From positions 248,001-312,000 of the forward strand of contig NZ_JANUXZ010000003.1 in NCBI RefSeq assembly GCF_024834055.1: 64,000 nucleotides of DNA, in the 5' to 3' direction. The position numbers and the translations under genes are program-made. Origin of the DNA: Corynebacterium sp. ES2730-CONJ. Its GTDB lineage: Bacteria; Actinomycetota; Actinomycetes; Mycobacteriales; Mycobacteriaceae. Under the pieces are notes generated by a model. That model was given only the letters and a program-made list of their open reading frames with translations, ran no database searches and had not been told where the DNA came from. The number at the start of each line of letters is the position of its first letter. Within the stretch, counting starts at the first letter, position 1. Shown in pieces: positions 8,290 to 19,796 of this stretch.

Positions 8290-9636
8290 ATGAGCGAAAC
8301 CCATCCGGCAAGCAATTTCAGGCATGGTAAGGGAGAGAATTCACCCGTGGGTGTGGCCATCTTGGGCAATGGAACCGTGGGTTCACAGGTACTTCGGCTC
8401 ATGGTTGAAAATGCTGAAGAATTTGCCCACCGGGCAGGCGGCCCCCTCGAGGTTCGCGGTGTTGCAGTGGCCAACAAAGAGAAGCACACCTCGAGTCTTG
8501 CCGCCGAACTGGGTGTTCTTACCGACGATGCCGCCTCCCTGATTGAGCGTGACGACGTCGATCTCGTTGTCGAAGTTATCGGCGGTATCGAATATCCACG
8601 TGAGTTAGTCCTTAAAGCCCTACGTGCCGGTAAGTCCGTGGTCACGGCCAATAAAGCACTGGTGGCCGCTCATTCAGCAGAGCTATCCGAGGCTGCGGAT
8701 TCCGCGGGGGTGGATCTTTATTTTGAGGCGGCAGTTGCCGCTGCTATCCCAGTGGTTGGTCCACTCCGGCGTTCCCTTGCAGGTGATCAGATCGAATCAG
8801 TGGCCGGAATCGTCAATGGGACTACCAACTTCATATTGGATGCGATGGATTCCGCCGGTGCCGAATATGAGGATGTGCTCGCCGAAGCCATGCGCTTGGG
8901 CTATGCAGAAGCAGATCCCACCGCCGATGTTGAGGGATACGATGCTGCATCCAAGGCCGCCATTCTTGCATCTCTAGCCTTCCACACGAGAGTGACAGCG
9001 TCGGATGTATACTGCGAGGGCATCTCAGCGATTACTTCGGATGATATCAAGGCCGCTCGAGCAGCTGGTTATACCATTAAACTACTGGCTATTTGCGAGC
9101 GCTTGACCAACGATAGAGGTCAACGCTCTGTTTCCGCTCGTGTTCACCCTACCTTAATTCCACGGGATCACCCTTTGGCTAGCGTGAGTAAGAGCTTTAA
9201 TGCGATCTTCGTTGAAGCGGAAGCTGCTGGTCGCCTAATGTTTTACGGAAATGGTGCTGGTGGTAACCCCACCGCCTCCGCGGTTCTAGGCGATATTGTG
9301 GGCGCCGCGCGTAATAAAGTATTCGGTGGCCGAGCTCCTGGTGAATCCACGTATGCTGATTTGCCGATCGCTGACTTTGGAGATGTCCCAACCAGGTACC
9401 ACATCGATATGAAGGTTATTGATAGGGTGGGTGTGCTGGCTGAGATCACACAGATCTGCGCTGACCAGGGTATATCCTTGCGCACGGTGCGCCAAGAAGA
9501 TCACCACGGTGAAGCTCGCCTCATCCTCGTTACCCATACCGCCAAAGAACGGTCGCTAGCCTCGATGGTTTCAGCCCTCGAAGAATCCGATACCTGTCTA
9601 TCGGTAAACTCCGTACTACGTTTTGCAGGAGAGTAA
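8290..9636 (+). CDS. hom: Homoserine dehydrogenase
   Basis: Reduces aspartate semialdehyde to homoserine, the branch point to threonine and methionine, 448 aa. It has an N-terminal Rossmann NAD(P) domain with LGNGTVG (residues 25-31), a central catalytic domain (FEAAVAAAIPVVGPLR, GIVNGTTNFIL) and a C-terminal ACT domain (about residues 365-440, DRVGVLAEITQICADQG) used for threonine feedback. I use ATG 8290 rather than the in-frame ATG at 8272: GGGAG lies 6-7 nt before 8290. The stop abuts the thrB start, so the two are translationally coupled. Confidence 0.97.
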   Translation: MSETHPASNFRHGKGENSPVGVAILGNGTVGSQVLRLMVENAEEFAHRAGGPLEVRGVAVANKEKHTSSLAAELGVLTDDAASLIERDDVDLVVEVIGGIEYPRELVLKALRAGKSVVTANKALVAAHSAELSEAADSAGVDLYFEAAVAAAIPVVGPLRRSLAGDQIESVAGIVNGTTNFILDAMDSAGAEYEDVLAEAMRLGYAEADPTADVEGYDAASKAAILASLAFHTRVTASDVYCEGISAITSDDIKAARAAGYTIKLLAICERLTNDRGQRSVSARVHPTLIPRDHPLASVSKSFNAIFVEAEAAGRLMFYGNGAGGNPTASAVLGDIVGAARNKVFGGRAPGESTYADLPIADFGDVPTRYHIDMKVIDRVGVLAEITQICADQGISLRTVRQEDHHGEARLILVTHTAKERSLASMVSALEESDTCLSVNSVLRFAGE

Positions 9637-10551
9637 ATGAGCCACCAACTTCAACCTGGTCGTCATATTACCTGCTCGGTGCCTGCATCAACGGCCAACT
9701 TGGGCGCAGGTTTCGATTCTCTTGGTCTCGCGCTTGGACTTTACGACACGGTAGAGGTTATAACGACCGATGCGGGACTAGATATTGAGGTTCATGGCGA
9801 GGGGGCTGGGGAAGTTCCCCGCGATAGCTCCCACCTCGTTTACCGTGCCCTTGAGGCTGGACTGTCGGCAGCTGGGATAACGGTTGCGGGTTTGAAAATC
9901 ATCTGCCACAATAGGATCCCGCATTCTAGAGGCCTTGGTTCCTCGGCCGCAGCCGCGGTTGCGGGAGTGGCTTTAGCTCAAGCATTAACTGGTGATGCAC
10001 TCGATTCTGCTACCCTTTTACAATTAGCCTCTGAATTTGAAGGTCACCCCGATAACGCCGCAGCTTCTCTTTTCGGTGGCGCCATTATTTCATGGTCAAC
10101 TGCTGGTGAAAGTAAGCGCTACCAGGCGGTCACCACTCCGGTTCATCCCGACCTCAAGGCTACGGCTTTTGTACCAAGTTTCCACGCCTCCACACATGAG
10201 GTGCGTAAAGTCTTACCCGCAAGCATTTCTCACCTAGACGCCCGCTTTAATATTTCGCGTGCAGCTTTAATGGTCGCCGCCTTAAACGAGCATCCCGAGC
10301 ACCTGCAGAGCGCCACAGAAGACGTGCTGCATCAACCTTATCGTGCCGCGGTCTTAGAGCAGACTGCCTCATGGATTGAGCGGTTGCGGGACAAGGGCTA
10401 TGCAGCTTACCTTTCCGGTGCTGGCCCCACCTGTATGGTGTTAGGAACCACCTGGGTCGACCAGTCGCTCATCGATGAAGCTGTAGCCGCGGGATTACAA
10501 GTTCTCACTCTAGAAATTGCTGGTGGAGTGAGCACCAAGGTCATAGCTTAA
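9637..10551 (+). CDS. thrB: Homoserine kinase
   Basis: GHMP-family kinase that phosphorylates homoserine for threonine synthesis, 304 aa. The ATP-binding GHMP motif SRGLGSSAAAAVAG is at residues 97-110, and the C-terminal GAGPTC motif is present. ATG directly follows the hom TAA, with AGGAGA in the end of hom as ribosome site. Its stop overlaps by 3 bp the stop of the acyl-CoA synthetase on the other strand, with no room for a separate terminator. Confidence 0.97.
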   Translation: MSHQLQPGRHITCSVPASTANLGAGFDSLGLALGLYDTVEVITTDAGLDIEVHGEGAGEVPRDSSHLVYRALEAGLSAAGITVAGLKIICHNRIPHSRGLGSSAAAAVAGVALAQALTGDALDSATLLQLASEFEGHPDNAAASLFGGAIISWSTAGESKRYQAVTTPVHPDLKATAFVPSFHASTHEVRKVLPASISHLDARFNISRAALMVAALNEHPEHLQSATEDVLHQPYRAAVLEQTASWIERLRDKGYAAYLSGAGPTCMVLGTTWVDQSLIDEAVAAGLQVLTLEIAGGVSTKVIA

Positions 10552-12275
10552 CGAACTCGGGAGCTGCCCGGTCCGGGTAGTTTAATGATGTCGAGATCGC
10601 CGCGGGCCGCGGTAGCTCTGAGTTCGATCTTGTCGAATTTTCCTACTGAGGTTTTAGCAATATTTTCGACAAAGGCCCAGTACTCAGGAAGCATCCACGA
10701 AGGGAACGTTTCGCGTAGGTGATCGCGTAATTTATCTGCGGTCTCAAAGGTAGCATCGACATCTGCAACCAATTTGGTAATTGCTAGCGGACGCTCACCC
10801 CAGGTGCGGTCGTGGTTTCCAATAACGGCGCACTCAACAACTTCAGGTGCGGACATGATTTCATTTTCCAAGAGGCTGGAGTAAATCCATTCTCCTCCGG
10901 AACGGATGACATCTCGGGCGCGGTCGTTAAGAATGAGGAAACCATCAGCAGTAACCGTGCCGACATCACCTGTGCGAAGCCACCCATCTTCAGTGAACTG
11001 TTGCGCATAATTATCGGCTTTAGAGGGGTCTGACGGGTGATCGCTGACTGCTGAGCCTTCGTTCGAGGAGTGATAATAAGAACCGGTAATCCACGTACCC
11101 CTAACCTGAATCTCACCATCGTGGCGCTCCGTGCTATTGACCACCCGGCCATCGTTGACCACACGATAGTCAACGGCGGCGGGGAAACGACCTTGGGTGA
11201 TCCGGTAGGAACGTTCGGCATCGGGTGATAGTCCAGTAGGCGGACGGGCCACCGTGGTGACACCAGAGGTTTCGGTCATGCCCCAGATTTGAACGAGATC
11301 AATGCCGAAGTTATTGCGCCATAAATCCATCAGCGCCGGTGGAACGGGGGAACCACCAGAAAAAATCTCCCGCAGCGAAATATTATTTGGTGGGTGCGCC
11401 AGATAGTACATCACGACCTGAATCCAGATGGACGGAACTCCATTTGCAGCCTGCGGAGAGGTGGTTTCTATGAGCTCTGCTAGGGATCGTGGTGTTAAAT
11501 CAGCCCCTGGAAATACTAGGGGTGCCCCAGACATGACTGCGGCGATGGGCACGCACCACGAAAGTGTGTGATAAATCGGGACGCAGCACAGAAAGGTTCG
11601 TCCATGCGAAATTCCCAAGGAGTCGGAGGTGCGCAAACTGATCGCTTTCAAATACAAAGAGCGCTGGGAATACACTACGCCCTTCGGCTCGCCAGTAGTG
11701 CCAGTGGAATAACAGAGTGCTGCTGCAGCATTTTCCGGCAGTAGGGGCCACGGATAGGTCGAACGCCGCCCGTCGAGGAGGGCCTCATAAGAAAAGGTGG
11801 TAATGCCTGAAGGTATATAGCGTGAAGCCGCCTGCGGATTGGTGCGACCGATGAAAATCACTGCCCGAACGCTCGGGCACCCCGTCGATAGGACCTCACC
11901 CAATTGTTTTGCCAGGCGCTGATCGGCGATAATAACCTGATCTTCCGCAAGATTGATGATATGTGCAATCTGCGCATTCAGTAGCTGCTTGTTCAGAGGA
12001 TTAAATACTGCCCCCATACAGGTCACAGCAAAAAGGGTCTCCAGGTGCTCAGTGCAATTAAACATGAAGGTGCCCACCCGATGGGAGGGTTTGATTTCCA
12101 CCTCATCGGCGAGGGCATGCGCGAGCGCGGCCGCTCGCGCAGCCAGTTCACGGTAGGTGCTTGTAAATTCCTCCCCAGATTCCCACGTTTTAATGAGCGT
12201 AGGCCCGAATGCGCGCGCACCGTAATCCAGAATGCGAGAAATATTAAGAGGGACTTCCTGCATGGTAGAAAGCAT
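10548..12275 (-). CDS. AMP-dependent acyl-CoA synthetase (fatty-acid CoA ligase type)
   Basis: ANL-superfamily enzyme, 575 aa, that activates a carboxylic acid via an acyl-adenylate. The P-loop-like A3 motif YSTGTTGEPKGVVYS is near residues 189-203. Further motifs are WGMTETSG, the hinge region GWLRTGDVG and a C-terminal lysine context SVGKFDK. Sequence style suggests medium or long-chain acyl substrates, but specificity cannot be read. The start could instead be the ATG at 12263: a TATACT -10 sequence (12282-12277) sits one base before the first ATG, so a transcript from it would start between the two. No clear ribosome site at either. It stands alone and converges on thrB. Confidence 0.88.
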   Translation of the reverse strand: MLSTMQEVPLNISRILDYGARAFGPTLIKTWESGEEFTSTYRELAARAAALAHALADEVEIKPSHRVGTFMFNCTEHLETLFAVTCMGAVFNPLNKQLLNAQIAHIINLAEDQVIIADQRLAKQLGEVLSTGCPSVRAVIFIGRTNPQAASRYIPSGITTFSYEALLDGRRSTYPWPLLPENAAAALCYSTGTTGEPKGVVYSQRSLYLKAISLRTSDSLGISHGRTFLCCVPIYHTLSWCVPIAAVMSGAPLVFPGADLTPRSLAELIETTSPQAANGVPSIWIQVVMYYLAHPPNNISLREIFSGGSPVPPALMDLWRNNFGIDLVQIWGMTETSGVTTVARPPTGLSPDAERSYRITQGRFPAAVDYRVVNDGRVVNSTERHDGEIQVRGTWITGSYYHSSNEGSAVSDHPSDPSKADNYAQQFTEDGWLRTGDVGTVTADGFLILNDRARDVIRSGGEWIYSSLLENEIMSAPEVVECAVIGNHDRTWGERPLAITKLVADVDATFETADKLRDHLRETFPSWMLPEYWAFVENIAKTSVGKFDKIELRATAARGDLDIIKLPGPGSSRVR

Positions 12276-12701
12276 GAGTATAAGCGTAGCAATCAGTTCG
12301 CTAGGACCGTAAGCGAACTCGCCACCTTATTAGCTGAATGCCGTGAGGGGAGAAGAGAGTTCTCATACGGCCATTTTTCATATTCGCGCAGATTGAGCTA
12401 GACTGACGAACGAACATACCAATCTTTGCCTCCCCCGCGTCCGCACTATTTGCACCAGAGGTTGTGCGCGTTGAATTTCGCTCAAACGGGAGAAGCCTGC
12501 AAATTCTGTGACTAAAGATTGCTCAGTTTGTTCATCCACATACATAGTAGGACTTGCTCCGCATTTCATGGTCTTCCATTGAAGGGCGTCGCTGTCACGA
12601 TGCCTTGCCGCATCGGCATTCAGCGCCCCAATGGCCATCGATGGCTGATACACCCCAACCTCACAGCTAGCAACGAGCACAGTGAAACTGAAAGGACATC
12701 T
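12276..12701. other. Divergent promoter region and long rho leader
   Basis: About 425 bp without a convincing gene. The frame remains open upstream of rho, but that part has no coding character. It contains an inverted repeat GTTCGCT/AGCGAAC (12296-12302/12312-12318) near the acyl-CoA synthetase start, and a TAGACT hexamer (about 12398) that could be the rho -10. A leader of some 300 nt would then precede rho. Long rho leaders used for self-control are known in other bacteria; that is an inference here. Confidence 0.45.
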
Positions 12702-14579
<1,878 letters not shown>

Positions 14580-14582
14580 CTG

Positions 14583-15656
14583 GTGGCAACACACGTTTCA
14601 GCCGTTGACGATATCGTCTCGGAGTATCAGGGCATCGAGGCACAGATGTCTGATCCCGAGACCATGAATGATCAGGCTTTATTTAGGAAACTCTCGAAGC
14701 GCTATTCAGAGTTGCAGCCAATCATGAATGTCAATCGGAAACTGGTTCAGGCTCGCGAAGATCATGAAGCCGCAGCATCAATGGCGCACGAGGATGCCGA
14801 ATTCAAGGCTGAAGCCGAAGAATTAGAGGGCACAATCGTGCAATTGGAGGAGCAGCTGGCCGATCTCCTGGCTCCGCGCGACCCCCATGACTCTGAGGAT
14901 ATTGTTATGGAGGTTAAAGCCGGAGCTGGCGGCGAAGAAGCTGCACTCTTTGCAGGAGAGCTGGTGCGGATGTACCAGCGCTTTGCCGAGAAGCACGGTT
15001 TCATTACCGAAGTACTCGATCTCTCAGAGTCTGATCTTGGCGGTGTCAAGGATATAACCTTGTCAATTCGTTCGAAGCAGCCCTCCCGAGACGGAGCGTG
15101 GAGCATTTTCAAGTTCGAGGGTGGCGTCCACCGCGTACAGCGTGTGCCTGTCACCGAATCTCAGGGGCGGATTCAAACCTCAGCCGCTGGAGTACTGGTC
15201 TACCCTGAGCCTGATGAGATCGCGGAAGTGGAGATCGACGATAAAGATCTGCGAGTCGATGTGTACCGCTCGTCTGGTAAAGGTGGCCAGGGTGTGAACA
15301 CCACCGATTCAGCGGTGCGTATCACCCACCTGCCTACGGGCATTGTCGTCACCTGCCAGAAAGAGCGCTCCCAGATCCAAAACAAGGCTCGCGCAATGCA
15401 GGTGCTCGCTGCACGACTGCAGGCGCTTGCTGAAGAGGCAGCAGATGCCGAGGCTGCTGAAGGGCGCGCCGCACAGATTCGCACTCTCGACCGCTCGGAG
15501 CGAGTGCGAACCTACAACTGGCCCGAGAACCGAATCTCCGATCACCGCATAGGCTACAAGTCGAATAACCTCGACTCAGTTCTCAATGGTGATCTCGATG
15601 ATCTCTTCTCGGCACTGCGAGACGCCGAACGCGCGGCGCGTCTCGAAGCGGAGTAA
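14583..15656 (+). CDS. prfA: Peptide chain release factor 1
   Basis: Reads UAA and UAG stop codons and triggers peptide release, 357 aa. The codon-recognition tripeptide PVT is in [10 protein letters not shown], and the catalytic GGQ is in [19 protein letters not shown] start 3 bp after the rho stop, with CAGGAG in the end of rho. Followed 5 bp later by prmC, whose product methylates the GGQ glutamine. Confidence 0.97.
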   Translation: MATHVSAVDDIVSEYQGIEAQMSDPETMNDQALFRKLSKRYSELQPIMNVNRKLVQAREDHEAAASMAHEDAEFKAEAEELEGTIVQLEEQLADLLAPRDPHDSEDIVMEVKAGAGGEEAALFAGELVRMYQRFAEKHGFITEVLDLSESDLGGVKDITLSIRSKQPSRDGAWSIFKFEGGVHRVQRVPVTESQGRIQTSAAGVLVYPEPDEIAEVEIDDKDLRVDVYRSSGKGGQGVNTTDSAVRITHLPTGIVVTCQKERSQIQNKARAMQVLAARLQALAEEAADAEAAEGRAAQIRTLDRSERVRTYNWPENRISDHRIGYKSNNLDSVLNGDLDDLFSALRDAERAARLEAE

Positions 15657-15661
15657 GTCAC

Positions 15662-16498
15662 GTGCGTGACCTTCTCACGCAAGCTGAAGCCACCCTTGCT
15701 CAAGCGGGGGTGGCTTCGCCTGCCTATGACGCCCGAGCGCTGGCCGCACATATTCTTAAATGTCAGCCTTTAGATCTGGGTTTTCTCAGCTCTGTTCCCG
15801 AGGATTTTGCCCAGGATTTTTCACTGCTAGTCGCGAGGCGCGCTCTCAGGGAGCCGCTGCAATATATAATTGGCACCGCAGCCTTCGGGTCGCTCGACTT
15901 AGCCGTCGGACCAGGAGTTTTTATACCCCGACCTGAAACCGAAGCCATGGCTCAGTGGGCTGTGGAGCATGCTCAAGAAATGCTGAAGGAGCGGAAGGCG
16001 CCAAGAATTGCCGATCTTTGTACCGGTTCCGGAGCCATTGCTGGTTATATAGCGACTTCGCTGGGACGCCACGCTCAGGTCTTCGCTGTGGAAATCTCTG
16101 CAGCAGCCTTAGCCTATACCAAAAAGAACCTGGCTCCTTTTGACAACGTAGAGATTATTGCTGGTGACGCCTGCGATCCGCGAATAGTACCGAAAGATCT
16201 CGATATGATCCTTACTAACCCACCCTATGTACCAGAAACGCCCACACTCGAACCGGAAGTTTACGCCGATCCGCCCCAAGCCGTATTCGCAGGCGAGTCG
16301 GGTATGGAGATCATAAATAAACTTGTCACTACTATTGTCTCGAACTTAAGACCTGGTGGATTGATTGCAATTGAACACGACGACACCACGCAAGATGAAG
16401 TTATCACTCTGCTAGCCACGCATGGCTTTGAGAATATATGCGGGCATCTGGATGCTGCGGCTAAGCCGCGATTCGTAACGGCAAAGAGTAAGCTGTAA
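15662..16498 (+). CDS. prmC: Release factor glutamine methyltransferase
   Basis: SAM-dependent N5-glutamine methyltransferase (HemK family) that modifies the GGQ loop of release factors, 278 aa. It has an N-terminal helical PrmC domain, the SAM-binding motif ADLCTGSGAIA and the catalytic NPPY motif (LTNPPYVPETP). The GTG at 15662 is 5 bp after prfA, which is its substrate gene, and this prfA-prmC pairing is conserved widely. Confidence 0.95.
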   Translation: MRDLLTQAEATLAQAGVASPAYDARALAAHILKCQPLDLGFLSSVPEDFAQDFSLLVARRALREPLQYIIGTAAFGSLDLAVGPGVFIPRPETEAMAQWAVEHAQEMLKERKAPRIADLCTGSGAIAGYIATSLGRHAQVFAVEISAAALAYTKKNLAPFDNVEIIAGDACDPRIVPKDLDMILTNPPYVPETPTLEPEVYADPPQAVFAGESGMEIINKLVTTIVSNLRPGGLIAIEHDDTTQDEVITLLATHGFENICGHLDAAAKPRFVTAKSKL

Positions 16499-16542
16499 CA
16501 CTTGAGAGACGATCTATAGCCAAAAAGAATAAAGAGGCGATC

Positions 16543-17193
16543 ATGAGCAGAATTTACCAGTGCAGTTCAGCCGATAACCGGGCATTAGGGATCAAAGCCG
16601 CCCTCAGTGCAGTCGAGTCGGGGCAACTAGTGGTGCTTCCTACCGATACGCTTTACGGCCTCGGCTGTAACGCCTTTGATATTCGGGCGGTTGAACGCCT
16701 GCTCACTACCAAAGATCGCGGACCAAATATGCCCGTACCCGTTCTTGTTGGTAGTTGGGAGACCGCTCGCGGACTCGTCCACTCGTATGATGATCGTTTG
16801 CGTACTCTCATCGAAGCTTTCTGGCCTGGCGCGTTGAGTATTGTTATACCGCAAGCTCCGTCGCTGAGGTGGAATCTCGGGGATACGAGGGGCACAGTCA
16901 TGTTGAGGATGCCCCTTCATCCAGTAGCAATCGAGCTTTTACGAGCAACCGGTCCCATGGCCGTGTCGTCAGCGAATATCTCTGGTCAACCACCTGCAAC
17001 TACGGTCGCTCAGGCTAAAGAACAGTTGGGCGATAAGGTTGCGGTGTATCTCGACGGGGGAGAGTGTGCCGCTAAGGTTGCCTCATCGATTCTCGATCTC
17101 TCAGGTACCCACCCTAAATTACTGCGCGAAGGCGCCCTGAGTGCTGACAGAATCGCAGAGGTTCTCGATGTTGATCCTGAGAGCATCAGGTAG
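16543..17193 (+). CDS. tsaC: L-threonylcarbamoyladenylate synthase
   Basis: YrdC/Sua5/YwlC-family enzyme, 216 aa, that makes threonylcarbamoyl-AMP from threonine, bicarbonate and ATP, the first step of t6A formation on ANN-decoding tRNAs. Family blocks are VLPTDTLYGLGCNAF, the KDRGPNMP dipeptide-rich loop, and AVSSANISGQPPAT. It lacks the extra C-terminal Sua5 domain. Its TAG is immediately followed by the wecA ATG. Confidence 0.94.
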   Translation: MSRIYQCSSADNRALGIKAALSAVESGQLVVLPTDTLYGLGCNAFDIRAVERLLTTKDRGPNMPVPVLVGSWETARGLVHSYDDRLRTLIEAFWPGALSIVIPQAPSLRWNLGDTRGTVMLRMPLHPVAIELLRATGPMAVSSANISGQPPATTVAQAKEQLGDKVAVYLDGGECAAKVASSILDLSGTHPKLLREGALSADRIAEVLDVDPESIR

Positions 17194-18408
17194 ATGGGGG
17201 CGGGAGTTGCCGGCGTCCCGATGCGCGAACTAGGGCTCGTGCTTCTAGTTGCCGCTTCTTTGACATATCTCACCACAGGGATCGTACGAATGGCCATGGT
17301 CAAGGCCGGACGCATGGGGGAGATCCGCGAGCGCGACGTGCACTTAGTTCCTAAGCCGAGACTTGGCGGCGCCGCTATGTTCACAGGATTTGTTTGTGCC
17401 GTCCTACTAGCGGCTCAATTGCCAGCTCTCACGAGGGGTTTTCAGCCACTGACCCCAGAGATGGACGCTGTTTTGGCCGGCGGTTTCATAGTAGTCTTGG
17501 TGGGAATTTGCGACGATCTCTGGGAACTCGACGCTCTTACGAAACTCGTTGGCCAGCTGGTGGCCGCGATCATCATGGTCTTCTTGGGACTTACCTGGAC
17601 ACTTATATGGTTGCCGCTCGATGGCGGGAGTACGTTCATTTTGGACCCCATCGCCTCGACGTTCGTGACGGTCCTATTCACCGTTACCCTCATCAATGCG
17701 ATTAACTTCATCGACGGCCTTGATGGCTTAGCTGCTGGCGTGGGCCTCATCGGAGGGGGAGCGATCCTTCTCTACTCGCTGACCGTCCTCCATGATCAGG
17801 GCGGAATGGTCTCCGCCTATCCTCCGGCTATTATTGCAGCAGCGCTCGTAGGTATCTGTGCAGGCTTTTTGCCCCATAATTTTGAGCCCGCCCGAATATT
17901 CATGGGTGACTCCGGTGCCATGCTGATCGGTTTGTTACTAGCGGCAGCCTCAACCTCCGCATCAGGAAAAACTAGCCTCAGCCTCTACGGGGTCGTAGAT
18001 ATTATTGCTCTTTTATCGCCGCTCATGGTGGTCATTGCGGTGATTCTCATACCTGTGGGCGATCTCATTGTGGTGGTTATCCAACGGTTGTTACGCGGGC
18101 AATCACCTTTTTCAGCGGATCAGCTCCATATCCACCACAGGTTATTATCCATCGGACATACCCATCGCAGGGCGGTACTGATCATCTATGCCTGGGTATC
18201 CTTGGCGGCTTTTGGAGCCGTGGCGTTTTCCATCGTACCGTCGCAGGCCGCTAGCATCGCTACTGTCGTGTCCTTTATTGTTGTGGTGGCCCTAACGGCA
18301 CGCCCTATTTATGAAGGAAGAAGAGAACGCCAACCTGAACTTAAGATTCTTATAGACTCTCACCCTCAAGCTCCTCCAGCGATCAACGAAAGTTTTAAAA
18401 ACCCGTGA
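17194..18408 (+). CDS. wecA: Decaprenyl/undecaprenyl-phosphate GlcNAc-1-phosphate transferase (WecA/Rfe type)
   Basis: Membrane enzyme of the polyprenyl-phosphate N-acetylhexosamine-1-phosphate transferase family, 404 aa with about 11 membrane helices. It starts linkage-unit or glycan synthesis on the lipid carrier, in corynebacteria probably the arabinogalactan linker. Active-site landmarks are CDDLWELDALTK, NFIDGLDGLAAG, FMGDSGAMLIG and HIHHRLLSIGHTHRR. ATG abuts the tsaC stop; an internal ATG at 17221 is an alternative. The last bases overlap atpI as GTGA. Confidence 0.92.
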   Translation: MGAGVAGVPMRELGLVLLVAASLTYLTTGIVRMAMVKAGRMGEIRERDVHLVPKPRLGGAAMFTGFVCAVLLAAQLPALTRGFQPLTPEMDAVLAGGFIVVLVGICDDLWELDALTKLVGQLVAAIIMVFLGLTWTLIWLPLDGGSTFILDPIASTFVTVLFTVTLINAINFIDGLDGLAAGVGLIGGGAILLYSLTVLHDQGGMVSAYPPAIIAAALVGICAGFLPHNFEPARIFMGDSGAMLIGLLLAAASTSASGKTSLSLYGVVDIIALLSPLMVVIAVILIPVGDLIVVVIQRLLRGQSPFSADQLHIHHRLLSIGHTHRRAVLIIYAWVSLAAFGAVAFSIVPSQAASIATVVSFIVVVALTARPIYEGRRERQPELKILIDSHPQAPPAINESFKNP

Positions 18409-18836
18409 AAACACGCTCGCCCTACGATGACCATAAAAGGCCCCTCAATCGAGCCCTCTATTTTGGTCTGCATGCCCTCGTCATTGTCACGATCGTCCTG
18501 CTTATGGTGTGGGGAGCGGTCAGCGGACTCCCCGGATTGTGGGGAGTCTTGGTGGGATCGGGTATCGGTGGTGCCTTTATGCTGCTCACGGTGATAAATG
18601 TGCTCATTACCGCATCCTCGTCACCGAGTACTACTGGGGTGGTGATATTGGGTGGATGGCTGGTCAAACTTATCGTGGCCGGTATCGTTCTCTACTCCGT
18701 TCGAGACGCCGAATTTTACGATCCGGTTGCGCTTTTCAGTTCCGTGGTGGCTGTGTGCATTGTCGTGATTGGCGCCGAGGTCTATGGGATTATGACCACC
18801 AACGTCACCTACATAACTCCGCAGGACACTCCCTAG
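18405..18836 (+). CDS. atpI: AtpI-like small membrane protein
   Basis: 143 aa, four predicted membrane helices (about residues 20-40, 45-67, 73-95 and 105-128), overlapping wecA by 4 bp (GTG start). By size, topology and position before atpB it is the ATP synthase protein I equivalent, proposed elsewhere to help c-ring assembly or Mg transport. Sequence conservation in this family is low, so the name rests on position. Unusually, 1.47 kb of gene-free DNA separates it from atpB, so it may be expressed with rho-wecA rather than with the ATP synthase genes. Confidence 0.7.
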   Translation: MKTRSPYDDHKRPLNRALYFGLHALVIVTIVLLMVWGAVSGLPGLWGVLVGSGIGGAFMLLTVINVLITASSSPSTTGVVILGGWLVKLIVAGIVLYSVRDAEFYDPVALFSSVVAVCIVVIGAEVYGIMTTNVTYITPQDTP

Positions 18837-19188
18837 CCACTACAGACACAACGCTATCCCCAGCGGTTATCTCGATAGATCAATCGGATTCCTCGATGTC
18901 GCCGAGCTACAAGCAACGAGACCCTACACAACGTCTCGAGCTCAAAGGGCAAGCTCTTCTCCTCGCTCTATAGCGTTTCTTCCGCGACTGCCGCTGTGGA
19001 TAACAATCCAATGCGCGTCCCATCGAGTCAGCTCAACGGAACCGAGGAGCACCTCGTCCACGGTACGCGATCGTGAGTTTTCTTAGTAAGGTCATCGATC
19101 GGGATTAGCGGGCGTGACCAAAATTGATACCCCAAGTTATCGCATTACCCGCGGCGATTGTGTGAGAAGAATGGGATACAGTTTTCTG

Positions 19189-19291
19189 TGTCTGTGACAA
19201 CTCCGCCGTCGATCCGGATAACCACGAAACTTCGACAAAAGTAGGCGGGGTCTCCCTACCGAATGAGCTCAGCTCATCGGTGGTTTTTTTT
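19189..19291 (+). ncRNA. Candidate small RNA with terminal Rho-independent terminator
   Basis: Two consecutive hairpins form a compact unit. Hairpin 1 pairs CCGCC-GTCGA (19203-19212) with TCGAC (19232-19236) and GGCGG (19244-19248), a 10-bp stem with one 7-nt bulge. Hairpin 2 is the terminator at 19258-19281 followed by eight T. A possible -10, TACAGT (19177-19182), would start a transcript near 19189, about 103 nt long; the -35 is weak. No ORF is inside. Alternatively this is only the distant terminator of the rho-atpI transcript, 420 bp past atpI. Confidence 0.45.
19258..19291 (+). terminator. Strong intrinsic terminator in the atpI-atpB gap
   Basis: ACCG-A-ATGAGC, loop TCA, GCTCAT-CGGT: ten pairs with one bulged A, then GG and eight T. 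This isolates atpB expression from the upstream genes and forces a promoter for the ATP synthase genes downstream of here. Confidence 0.85.
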
Positions 19292-19796
19292 CTCGCTCAT
19301 GGGTCAAAGAGGCAAGCGCCCGTTTCCCATTTGCACTGCGGTTTCTAGGAATAATAACGCTGGATGAACCTCGGAAACTCTAAGGTTAGCTAAGCGGATA
19401 TAGCCAGATCGCTGGCGAGCGCACATTGGGTGCAAGCTTCGAGCTTGGCAGTGGGCGTCTCGCTCCCTGCTAGTTGTGCCTTCTCATCCACCCTGCTTCA
19501 GGCTTGCTTCATATGCCGGCACCAGTGCACACACGAGCACCCTTGATACGAAACCAGTGACGTTGGTCGCGGGCTGTGTTTTTGTGGTGTGCGAGCTCAG
19601 AATAATATTTTCCTCGTGCCGATGTCGGATCACCCGCGGTAATGTTTATTTCGGACCCCTCGAAGAGTCGAATAGCAACGCCTGGATCGCCGCTACTTAT
19701 ATTGAGAACTGGAGGGAAAATCTAACCAATATGGATCGGTTGAGATTATCTATTAATTGTCTCTTTAGTCGGTATGGAGCGTTAAGAGCGGTGGGT

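Noticed and set aside
12519-12701. N-terminal extension of Rho by 61 residues
   Set aside because: The sequence does not look like Rho, and GTG 12702 has a good ribosome site and the family start.
19189-19291. 6C-type RNA of actinobacteria
   Set aside because: Two hairpins are present but the loops lack the runs of six C that define that family.
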